From contig RPFO01000309.1 in assembly GCA_009746045.1 (NCBI GenBank), positions 1 through 50,000 of the forward strand: a DNA stretch of 50,000 bases, given 5' to 3'. Below the pieces are notes generated by a model. The model was not told the origin of the DNA. It made no database searches and saw only the letters and a program-made list of their open reading frames with translations. Origin of the DNA: Mesostigma viride (taxonomy: Eukaryota > Streptophyta > Mesostigmatophyceae > Mesostigmatales > Mesostigmataceae). Position numbers and translations under genes: made by a program. Each line of letters opens with the position of its first letter. Position 1 is the first letter of the stretch. Shown here one piece after another: positions 23,901-35,900 of this stretch.

Positions 23901-26900
23901 CCACAAGGCGGCGAGTAGCAATCGGATTTCTCTGAAAATAGTTTCTTATAATGGGCGAGAACGAACGCCGCAATCGAAGTGTTCCTGACGACGGCAAAGA
24001 TTACGTGGCACGCTTTTGGGGTTCCAGTTTCGCTGGCATGGCCGGCGACTAGGGCCGTTTAGCGGATGATAATCAGTTTGGATTTTGTAACTGGGTGATT
24101 AGTTACGGGCAGTTTTCGTTGTTGTTCAGGCGGTTAGAAAGGTCGTATTTATAAGGCCTTTTAATTTTGTATGCTGGCCTGAAACTGCCTTTGATTGGCG
24201 ACTAGTGTAGTTAAAAGTTCTGACTCGAATCATTTTGCTGACATTTCGTAGTTGCCGGTCTGACATAGTTGTGTCAGTAAGGCTGGGATTTTTTTAGGGG
24301 CGTTGCCATGTAGCGTGTTGTGTCGTCTTTTTAGGGACCTTGCGAGGAAGGGGAAGGTCTTTTTTCTTGCATGACGCTGGGCACGCGTTGGGCGAGGCTA
24401 TGGTGATGCAAGGAATGCCGACGCCTCCCCGGCCTTGTGCCCGCTCGGGCGCAGGGCTTAATTAAATTAACAGACGGGCGGCAGCCCCTGAGCTTCCGGT
24501 TTCACGGAAGTCACAGCGGCTGCCACGTGTCCGGACTGATTCTCACTTTGGATCTGGGTCCGGATGGTTGGGAATCTGCGCAGGAGGTTGGGCTGCGCTA
24601 GTGCAATATTCAGATCGAATATGAAGGGGAAGATCTGCTTGTCGAAACGGAAGGGCTGGCCTGCGTGGCAGCCTTGTACCTGAGGATGCTTGCGCTTCGG
24701 GTTAAGGTTCTGTGACGTTGGCTGGCCTGCCTTGGGCTGGTTCGTACCTGGGGATGCTTGCGCTCCGGGTTGGACTAGTTGAGGTCGTGGCGATAATTTT
24801 AATAAATTTAAAAATATTTTCACTCACACCGTTGTTTGGCGCGCGGTCTCGGCGCTGGGGGTGAGGGCTGATATGCGGCCTTGATTATATGCCTAACGGT
24901 AAATCTGTTAGCATGGTAGGTGCGGGGGTGTGCCCCCTATCAAGGACGATGCTCTCCTAAAGGGGTCGTGGCGAAATATAGTGAGAAACGAAACTTGGGG
25001 TTTCGGTAATTGCTTGATCGCTGTGTCTTCTGCTTTGTCTTCGCAACAACAACAACTCCTGTTGCCGATCAGAGGGGAGGCCTTCTTTGGGGTCGGTGGC
25101 GGGCCCTGCAAAGGGTCAATTCGCGAGAATGTGGTTACCTATAACAGTGCATCAATGCATCCACAGCTGCTGGTGTTAAAACGGGGTCCATTGCGGCAGG
25201 GCATTCTCAATGGACACGCGGTCCTTGGAAAGAGGGGAGCGGCTTTGAGTCAGCCAGGCGTGGGGGAGTTGGGGTTTCGCAAACTTTGCTCGGAGAATTG
25301 CAAATGGCAGGGGACGCCATTTTGCTGTCCATTTTAAGCGACCACTTAATGTTTTCAATAAGAAGTTGGTGGAGTGGGAGCAATGGATACACGAATCGGA
25401 TTTCTCTGAAAATAGTTTCTTATAATGGGCGAGAACGAACGCCGCAATCGAAGTGTTCCTGACGACGGCAAAGATTACGTGGCACGCTTTTGGGGTTCCA
25501 GTTTCGCTGGCATGGCCGGCGACTAGGGCCGTTTAGCGGATGATAATCAGTTTGGATTTTGTAACTGGGTGATTAGTTACGGGCAGTTTTCGTTGTTGTT
25601 CAGGCGGTTAAAAGGTCGTATTTATAAGGCCTTTTAATTTTGTATGCTGGCCTGAAACTGCCTTTGATTGGCGACTAGTGTAGTTAAAAGTTCTGACTCG
25701 AATCATTTTGCTGACATTTCGTAGTTGCCGGTCTGACATAGTTGTGTCAGTAAGGCTGGGATTTTTTTAGGGGCGTTGCCATGTAGCGTGTTGTGTCGTC
25801 TTTTTAGGGACCTTGCGAGGAAGGGGAAGGTCTTTTTTCTTGCCCACCCACCCTCCCTGTGTTTTGTTGTCTTGGGGTTTCGCAAACTTTGCTCGGAGAA
25901 TTGCAAATGGCAGGGGACGCCATTTTGCTGTCCATTTTAAGCGACCACTTAATGTTTTCAATAAGAAGTTGGTGGAGTGGGAGCAATGGATACACGAAAG
26001 AGCGCTTGTACTGTGCTGCGGCCTGGACGGAAGCCGAGCTGAGTCTCGCTGAGGTTGCCGTCCAGGGCAGTACGCAGGCGGTTCAGGATGAGCCGCATGA
26101 GAAGCTTGAGGGGGGCACTTTGGATGCACACCCCTCTGTAGTTGCCGGGGTCGGCGGGCGACCCCTTGTTTTTGTACAACATCGTGCGAAAACTTTAGAG
26201 GCATGCTTTTCCCGTTGCTCATTTCCCGGTACTGAGCACATCCGTATGTGATGCTTGGTTTGATATTTCTCTCCTGAACAGGGACCTTGACACCAACCAG
26301 TTAAGCGGCACCATTCAAAACGAGCTGGGGTCCATGTCCTCCTTGCTATATCTGTAAGCCACCAGTGGTTGTTTTTAGGTCTGTAAGTCGTCCTCCTTGC
26401 ATGATGCGTAAGCCTCCAGGTGCTTGTTTACATACATGCTCTTGTCGCTGTCCTTTGGTTGTGTAACTTGCCCTTGCCTGCTGGAGCCCACAACTGCTGG
26501 CACTGAAGCCGTCTGATTTGTATGCTGCTTATGTATTTATTTTGTTGGTGCACACGTGTGCCGCGCCTGAAACTTCCTTTCTAGTAGATGTGGAACTCCA
26601 GGGTAGCCAGACTCTTCATTAAAACAATACGCTGAGCTCATTGGAATCACTTCTCCCATGGTGGAACCATACCTTTTCCCTCTATTGTTGTTCCAAGGCT
26701 TCATGGCCGTTGATGTTGAGGGCCCATCAGCTCGCTTGGTTGACATCCTAGCTTTCAAGTAGGTGTGGCTGCATAAATACTTAAAATAGAGGCTATCGCT
26801 GAGAAAACGGATCTTGTTATATTCTATTGATGTTATTCTCTGCGGCTAACGTCACAAGCCCAGGTGCTCCCGTCTTGTTTCGTTTAAGTGGCCAGCCGGA

Positions 26901-29900
26901 GCGGCTGCTTAGGTTTTAGCGGGCAAGTGTTCGAAGCGCGTCATTGGTGAATTACTTGGGGAACTTGGGTTTCCCCGCAAAACTCCAACCGCACGTTCAG
27001 ATTTCCAAATGTCAAGGAAAGGTCGACGGAACTTTCTGAACGGGGGCAATTGACGGGCAGCATACCACCGGACGAATGAATTGCGTTCCATACTTGTGCA
27101 CAATTTTGAAAGGTAGCTTGCGTGCAGCCCTACTAAAATTTGCGCAGACGTTCAGATTTCCAAATCTCAAGTAAAGCTCGACGGAAATTTCTGAACGGGG
27201 GTAGTTGGCGGGCATCGTTCCTCCGGACGAATGAAATGCGTTCCATACTTGCGCAAGATTTCGAAAGGTAGCTTGCGTGCAGCACTAATAAAATTTGCGC
27301 GAAGTGTAGGACTGAAAATTCGTAACGGAAATGTTTTGGTAGTTGCCGTCACTTCTTTTTGCGCCAGAGTGTGGGACTGAAAACTCGTAGCGGAAACGTT
27401 TTGGTAGATGCCGTCACTTCCTTTCGCGCAAAGTGTTGGACTGAGAATTCGTAACGGAAACGTTTTGGCAGTTGGCGTCACTTCCTTTCGTTGACTGAAA
27501 ATTCGCTGGAATTCGCTGAATTCGTTTCGTAGCCTAATTTTTAGTACCTCGAAGTGACGGAGCACCAAAAAATTTCCCCACAAGTACACTTGGCAGCGTG
27601 CTCAATGGGAAAAATTGTATAGCCGCTCTGGCGGGCCACTTGAACGAATTGTAATGCATTTTTGCGATGTTCAGCCCATCACACGTTCGATTGAATGAAA
27701 TCGATACTGTAATGGATTCCTCAGGTGCTGGTGCATGGGTGCGAAGGCCTGGGCATTCAAGATATAGTCACAATTGAGTTGTTCCATGTTTACTCCCCAT
27801 TTGTAGGTCTTTGTGAGTTGGGTGGGCTCAGACGTAACCTGTGCTTGGGCTGGCATTTTACGAGGCATGTTTTTGCTGTTGCTTATTCCCTATTGCTCAT
27901 TCCCTGGTGCTCATTCGTATGTGGTGCCCGGCTTGACATTGTTGTCCTACACAGGTACCTTTTCTCAAACAAGCTTAGCGGCACCATTCCAAACGAGCTG
28001 GGGTCCTTGTCCTCCTTGCAATATCTGTAAGCCTCAATCAAGTGCTTGTTTTGGCTGTGCTCTTGTCTGAACCCGCTGTGCTTAGTTTGTGTAACTAGCC
28101 TTTGCCTGCTAGAGCCCCGGAGCCAGTGCCGAAGCTGTCTGATCATCCTAATTCCTAGCTTCAAGTAGGTGTGGCTGTATAAATAGAGACTATCTCTGAG
28201 AATACGGATCTTGTTATATTCTATGGATCTTATTTTCTGTGGATAATGTGGCCAGGTTGGCCAATACGTCGGTATGTAAAATACGTCGGCCTCAAAATAC
28301 GAGTATTATACATGGAGCATGGCAGAATACGTCACCAGAATACGTGGCAGTGTGCAGCATGGTTATTAATGGGCCTTTAGGGTTTAGGCCTTAGGGGCAT
28401 AGTTATGCATGGAGATCAGTAAATTATGGTGGAAGGCATAATTTAATCTGTACCATTCCTTGCACTTATTCCCCACCAGCCTGCCATAAATTTTAAATGC
28501 AATATGTGCACATTCCTTGCACTTATTCCCTACCAACCTGCCAGCATAATTTACCCATCACTGCATGTGCACATTCCTTGCAAGCATTTATTGTGCATGC
28601 CAACTCCGGGAGCAGTGATCAGCCCTTTGTACTGACTAAGGCCGGCAATCATCGCCTTGAAAGAGCGGCTCTGAGCCGCGTGAAAGGAAATAGCATTCTC
28701 AACAAAGAAGTTCGCCACCAGGACATGGCATTCCTCTTCGTTTATGGGGCTCACAAACCTCGTGATTGTCTGCTGGCGAGGATCTCCTGCACCTGCCGAC
28801 CTCGAAGCAAGGCCGTGGCCGCTCTCCGCCATTGTCCTGAAGCTAAGGTGCTGCTGCTTCCTCGCCTTCAGCCCGGCTCCTTGCTCCACAACTCCTGGAA
28901 TCCTAACCTCCGTTTCTGCCCAATCTTTGCGTCAGGGCAAGCATCTATGCCCTGCCCTGCGATGCCCGCAAAATGTGCGCGCATCCGGGTCGCACTAATC
29001 TGCTTGCCATCGCCACTGGTAAAATTGTGGCCGCAAAATGAGCAGCTAAACTTCAACTGCGAAACCGTTTTCCCCAGAGCATCCTTCACCAAGACAGTTC
29101 TTTTCGTTACAAAATTATGCTCTGGCCCTTTTTCTGGCATGGCTGCAAAAACACGATTGCCCTTGGCGACAAAATCCAATGGCACACCGCCATGCAATAT
29201 TAATGATAGGCTGTGTTACAAGTACCATGTTCCCAGCACAGCTGGCATTTTCATCGTGCTGGCACTCTCTCCGTGTAATTTCAGCTAGCTTGCCAACTGC
29301 CAAGTCATTACTGGACTTGTGAAAAGTCTAGTTCATAGTAGAAAATCTTGGTAAAGGTAGGCGCCGCGCCACGGTCCGGTTGGCCTGGCGCCAAGCGCTG
29401 CCCCAGCTCGAACCTCGAAAATTTCAAGTCCAAATCACGTATTCCTGACAAAATACGCGTATAGTACGTCGGGGCCAAAAAAACGCGTATTTCTGTATTT
29501 ATTTTGACAATACGCACGTATTTGCCAACCTGGTAATGTGGGCAGCCCAGGTGCTCCATTTTAGCGACGCCCAGGGCAATCATGGCCCAGCCCATCAAAC
29601 GTTTGATTTAATTAAATCGATACTGTAATGGATTCCTCAGGTGCTGGTGCATGGGTGCAAAGGTCTGGGCATTCAAGCTTTAGTCACCATTGAGTTGTTC
29701 TATGTTTACTCCCCATTCGTAGGTCTTTGTGAGTTGGGTGGGCTCAGACGTAACCTGTGCATGGGCTGGCATTTTACGAGACATGTTTTTGCTGTTGCTT
29801 ATTCCCTATTGCTCATTCCCTGGTGCTCATTCGTATGTGGTGCCCGGCTTGACATTTCTGTCCTACAAAGGTGGCTTTACGACAACCAGCTTAGCGGCAC

Positions 29901-32900
29901 CATTCCAAACGAGCTGGGGTCCTTGTCCTCCTTGCAATATATGTAAGCCTTTCCTCCCTGTGCTTGTTTTGGCTGTGCTCTTGACTGAACCCGCTGTCAT
30001 TCGGTTGTGTAACTTGCCTTTGCCTGCTAGAGCTCAGGAGCCGGCACCGGAGCTGTCTGATTGGTGCAGTTGGGCTCCCGAGGTGGCATCTATCCGGTGG
30101 CCGGTATTTGCCGGCATGGACGCCTAGCTAGGTGGGCATTCAGCGGTGGTACCTAGTTGCCAGAACTTTGGCGCCTCAGACCATAATCAGGTTCGGCTGC
30201 CAGCGTGCGCCGTGACGGTCAGAGAACCGCCGCCCTCGATAGCGCAAGATTCGCGCTGAGCACCGGTAGTCTCGGTTTAGCGGTCTGAGGGCACATCATC
30301 GGTTAGCGCCGTGCCGCCGAGCTCGTTGCTAGCCTGGCCCGCTACAAGGAGAGCTCTCACTGATAAGCAATCAGTGGCGGCTTGCGGGCTCAGCCTCCCA
30401 GCCATCGGTTCCCCACATTCTCGTTTGCTCCGTCTCTCTTTCCTGCGTGGAAGCCTCAGGTGCATTCAGCATTCAGCTTGTATGCTGCTGATCATATGTA
30501 TCTTGTTAGTGCACACATGTCACGCCTGAAACTGTCTTTCCCTTAACCGTGCGACTCCAGGGTAACCACTTTGTTAGTCATGCAGCGGCTCACCTCGTTC
30601 GTCAGCGGCTCAGTTCCTTAGTACAGCGACTTACTTCGTTACTACTCGATTCGGTTCGATAGTAATTGATTTAATCGGTAAGTACAGGGGCTAACTTCAT
30701 TTGTACAATGAGTCACTTTTTTAGTAAAGCGCTTAACTCGTCGTCTGTCCCAACTCAGTCCTCACAGGAGGACTGAGTTGACAATTTTCAACCGCGTGTA
30801 GCGACTAGGTGGGGGGTCCATCCCAAATGTTTTGATGTGGATCTGGGGTGTACTAGATATCATTTTGTTGGCAAAAATACTGCATATGTGAAAACTTGAC
30901 CCGAACACCTGAAAATTACACGGACGTTGGGCGCCCCTCGCGAATTTGCATTTTTCGGGATAAGAACGAGTGGGAAAAATTCAATCAAATCCTGGTGCAT
31001 GAAGAAAAAATATAGGCATGTAAACAACATAGTTCTTGAAGCGTGGCAAAAAACTGGGCTCCATTTGGCCACTGCAACTGCCTGAAACAATTAAAAAACT
31101 CTCAGTCCTCAGGAGAGGAATGGGGCTTTTGCTAACTTTGCTAGCATGTAAGTGCGGTCATACTACATCACCGTGGCCACCAACCATCCCAATCAACTCA
31201 TTTCCCTTCAAGCATTACAGGACAACACACTTGCATCATCATACTTCAGGTATATCATGCCTTATCATGTAGTGAGAGCCTATGCATGCATGTAGGGAAT
31301 GGGCTTGGATACCTACCAACAAAGGGTTATGTTATAAGTGTCAACCACCAATATAATGGGTAGGTTAAGCATATTTCCATTGTTTCAAACAACAATAGAT
31401 ATGGCTATAACTGTTTTGCCTTGCCATGATGTGGCCAACATAGTTGCTGGCACATGATGGCAGTGGTTTGTCACCAAGACTTTTCACTCACCCGTAAAAG
31501 CTTGAATGCACCCTTGACGCAGCCCGTGGCCACACAATCATGCAGTATGAACGTAGCAAAAGAATAACTAACATCTATGAAGGTGTTTAAACCTGCACAG
31601 CTCCTAAAACCCTGCACAACTACACTGGGTTAAGGCAAATGCCTGCTAACATCATCTGAAAAGGGGGTTTTAGAGAGGGGCAGGCAACGGTCAAGAAAGA
31701 GCATCAAGACTTGAACCTGACAACGCCTCGCAAGCTTAAACTCATGTACGAACATCAAGGAACGAAGAGGCAACGATTATCCGGCTTTACCTGGCACGGC
31801 TGGCGTTACCTTGGCCCAGGCGGTGCCCGCAAAAGTGGCACTTTGCGGCACATAGACCATGACGTGACAGAATGGTCGAGATCATCAAATCTATACTGTC
31901 ACTCAATATATTCTAATGCAACTCATGTTAACATGTAGAAAGAAACCTATCAGCCATTGAAATTGCGCCGGAAAGCAAGCGCAGTAATCAATTCCGTCGA
32001 CCTGCCTTATCGCAGTTTTTTCCAGCAAGAACAGTGCCGACACCGGGTAAATCGCATCCCCGCGAGCTAAAAATTGATTTATATCATCTTTAGGGCATGT
32101 TAAATCTATTTACTGAGTTTGGACGGCTAACTCGTCCGCAAACGTAAACTGCATGCATGGGCGCGAGCCGCCATGGCTAGGTCGTGCATTTCCGGAACTC
32201 GCGTTTCACGTGGAAAAGTACCCTTACCACCTGTACTTTGACCGTACAGTTAGCCGCGCATACCAAATCCAAAAAAATCCCAAAAATATGTCCAAGAAAG
32301 ATCTTTTCACGTAGTATTTGAATAAATTTTGAGAGAATTTTTTTGTCAAACATTCTGACCGGGGCGAATTTTCTACGAAACCCAAAAACTCGGTCCTCTA
32401 GAGAGGACTGAGTTCAACTCAGTCCTCCGTAGAGGACCAGGGACAGACGACGAGTTAACTTCGTTTGTACAGACAGCGCTTCACTTCTTTAGTACAGTGA
32501 TTTAACTCGTTGGTACAGGGGCTCACTTCGTTTCTACAGCGAGTCACTTTGTTTGTATGGTGCTCATTCGTTTGTGGTGCCCGGCTTGACATTTCTGTCC
32601 TACACAGGTACCTTTATAGTAACAAGCTAAGCGGCATCATTCCAAACGAGCTGGGGTCCTTGTCATCTATCGTACATCTGTAAGCCTTTCCTCCCTGTGC
32701 TTGTTTTGGCTGTGCTCTTGTCTGAACCCGCTGTCATTCGGTTGTGTAGCTTGCCTTTGCCTGCTAGAGCTCAGGAGCCGGCGCCGAAGCTGTCTGATTG
32801 GTGCAGTTGGGCTCCCGAGGTGGCATCTATCCGGTGGCCGGTAGTTGCCGGCACGGACGCCTAGCTGGGTGGGCATTCAGTGGTGGTACCTAGTTGCCAG

Positions 32901-35900
32901 TTTGCGCCTCAGACCATAATCAGGTTCGGCTGCCAGCGTGCGCCGTGACGGTCAGAGAACCGCCGCCCTCAGTAGCTCAATATTCGCGCTGAGCACCGGT
33001 AGTCTCGGTTTAGCGGTCTGAGGGCACATCATCGGCTAGCGCCGTGCCGCCGATCTCCTTGCTGGCCTGGCCCGCCGCAAGCTGGAGCTCACTGATAATA
33101 AGCAATCAGCGGCGGCTTGCGAGCTCAGCCTCCCAGCCATCGGTTCCCCACAGTCTCGTTCGCTCCGTCTCTCTTTCCTGTGTGGAAGCCGCAGGTGCAT
33201 TCAGCATTCAACTGGTATGGTGCTGATCATATGTATCTTGTTAGTGCACACATGTCACGCCTGAAATTGCCTTTCTCTTAACCGTGCGACTCCAGGGTAA
33301 CCACTTTGTTAGTCATGCAGCGGCTCACCTCGTTCGCCAGCAGCTTAGTTCCTTCGTACAGCGACTCACTTTGTTACTACATTGATTCGGTTCGACAGCA
33401 CAGCGACTCACTTTGTTAGTCAGCGGCTCAACGTCCTTTGTACAGCGACTCACTTGAGTATAGCGCTTAACTTCGTTTGTTAGTACAGCGCTTCACTTTG
33501 TTAGTACAGTGATTTAACTCGTTGGTACAGGGGCTCACTTCGTTTTGCACTGGGGCTCACATCGTTTGTACAGCGATTCACCTCGTTAGTACAGTGAGTG
33601 ACTTCTTTAGTCAGCAGCTCCCCATTCGATAGGTAGTTCTGTGGGCTCGGATGTGACCCCCGCACTGGCTTGCATTTTTAAGTGGCATGCTTGTCCTGTC
33701 GCTCATGCCCTGGTGCTCATTCGTATGTGGTGCCCGGCTTGACATTTCTGTCCTACACAGGTACCTTTATAGTAACAAGCTAAGCGGCGCCATTCCACAC
33801 GAGCTGGGGTCCTTGTCATCTATTGTACAACTGTAAGCCTTTCCTCCCTGTGCTTGTTTTGGCTGTGCTCTTGACTGAACCCGCTGTCATTCGGTTGTGT
33901 AGCTTGCCTTTGCCTGCTAGAGCTCAGGAGCCGGCACCGGAGCTGTCTGATTGGTGCAGTTGTGCTCCCAAGGTGGCATCTATCTGGTGGCCAGTAGTTA
34001 CCGGCACGGACTGGTAGCTGGGCGGGCATTCAGTGTTGGTACCTAGTTGCCAGTTTGCGCCTCAGACCATAATTAGGTTCGGCTGCCAGCGTGCGCCGTG
34101 ACGGTCAGAGAACCGTCGCCCTCAGTAGCTCAATATTCGCGCTGAGCACCGTAGTCTCGGTTTAGCGGTCTGAGGGCACATCATCGGTTAGCGGCGTGCC
34201 GCGGAGCTCGTTGCTGGCCTGGCTTGCCGCAAGCTGGAGCTCACTGATAATAAGCAATCAGTGGCGGCTTGCGGGCTCAGCCTCCCAGCCATCGGTTCCC
34301 CACAGTCTCGTTCGCTCCGTCTCTCTTTCCTGTGTGGAAGCCGCAGGTGCATTCAGCATTCGACTGGTATGCTGCTGATCATATGTATCTTGTTAGTGCA
34401 CACGTGTTACTGTACGCCTGAAACTGCCGTTCTCTTAACGTGTTAACCGTGCGACTCCAGGGTAACCACTTTGTTAGTCATGCAGCGGCTCACCTCGTTC
34501 GTCAGCGGCTCAGTTCCTTCGTACAGCGACTCACTTTGTTACTACATCGATTTGGTTCGTCAGCACAGCGACTCACTTTGTTAGTCAGCGGCTCAACGTC
34601 CTTTGTACAGCGACTCACTTGAGTATAGCGCTTAACTTCGTTTGTTAGTACAGCGCTTCACTTTGTTAGTACAGTGATTTAATTTGTTGGTACAGGGGCT
34701 CACTTCGTTTTGTACAGGGGCTCACATCGTTTGTACAGCGATTCACCTCGTTAGTACAGTGAGTGACTTCTTTAGTCAGCAGCTCCCCATTCGATAGGTA
34801 GTTCTGTGGGCTCGGATGTGACCCCCGTACTGGCTTGCATTTTTAAGTGGCATGCTTGTCCTGTCGCTCATGCCCTGGTGCTCATTCGTTTGTGGTGCCC
34901 GGCTTGACATTTCTGTCCTACACAGGTACCTTAACAGTAACAAGCTAAGCGGCACCATTCCAAACGAGCTGGGGTCCTTGTCGTCATTGCGAGTTCTGTA
35001 AGCCTTTCCTCCCTGTGCTAACTAGTTTTGGCTGTGCTCTTGACTGAACCCGCTGTCATTCGGTTGTGTAGCTTGCCTTTGCCTGCTAGAGCTCAGGAGC
35101 CGGCACCGGAGCTGTCTAATTGGTGCAGTTGTGCTCCCTAGGTGGCATCTATTTGGTGGCCGGTAGTTACCGGCGCGGACGCCTACCTAGGCAGGCATTC
35201 AGTGTTGGTACCTAGTTGCCAGTTTGCGCCTCAGACCATAATTAGGTTCGGCTGCCAGCGTGCGCCGTGACGGTCAGAGAACTGTCGCCCTCAATAGCTC
35301 AATATTCATGCTGAGCACCGGTAGTCTCGGTTTAGCGGTCTGAGGGCACATCATCGGTTAGCGCCGTGCCGCCGAGCTCGTTGCTGGCCTGGCTTGCCGC
35401 AAGCTGGAGCTCACTGATAATAAGCAATCAGTGGCGGCTTGCGGGCTCAGCCTCCCAGCCATCGGTTCCCCACAGTCTCGTTCGCACTGTCTCTCTTTCC
35501 TGTGTGGAAGCCGCAGGTGCATTCAGCATTCAACTGGTATGGTGCTGATCATATGTATCTTGTCAGTGCACACGTGTTACGCCTGAAACTGCTTTCTCTT
35601 AACCGTGCGACTCCAGGGTAACCACTTGTTAGTCATGTAGCGGCTCACCTCGTTCGCCAGCAGCTTAGTTCCTTCGTACAGCGACCCACTTTGTTACTAC
35701 ATCGATTTGGTTCGTCAGCACAGTGACTCGATTTGTTAGTTAGCGGCTCAACGTCCTTTGTACAGCGACTCACTTTAGTATAGCGCTTCACTTTGTTAGT
35801 ACATCGCTTCACTTTGTTAGTACAGTGATTTAACTCGTTGGTACAGGGGCTCACTTCGTTTTGTACCGGGGCTCACATCGTTTGTACAGCGATTCACCTC

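Larger units (their letters stand above)
22440..26192 (-). mobile_element. 5'-truncated LINE retrotransposon, interrupted
   Basis: On the minus strand, reverse transcriptase motifs run in order. The N-terminal part (26182-25999) has [16 protein letters not shown] and [15 protein letters not shown]. After a nested insertion come [10 protein letters not shown] and [12 protein letters not shown] (motif A, Asp), [14 protein letters not shown] (motif B) and [11 protein letters not shown] (motif C, YADD). Downstream are [14 protein letters not shown] and the C-terminal [10 protein letters not shown]. Several frameshifts (for example near 23790 and near 23040-23100) make it dead. It interrupts an LRR intron copy: the target reads TTTTTAGGG on the left and CTTTAGAGG on the right, an imperfect duplication. 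The 3' side ends with a simple GATG/GGTG repeat. Confidence 0.85.

Noticed and set aside
28497-29288. 263-codon plus-strand frame.
   Set aside because: It is the antisense shadow of the hAT transposase remnant, which has a recognisable zinc finger on the minus strand.
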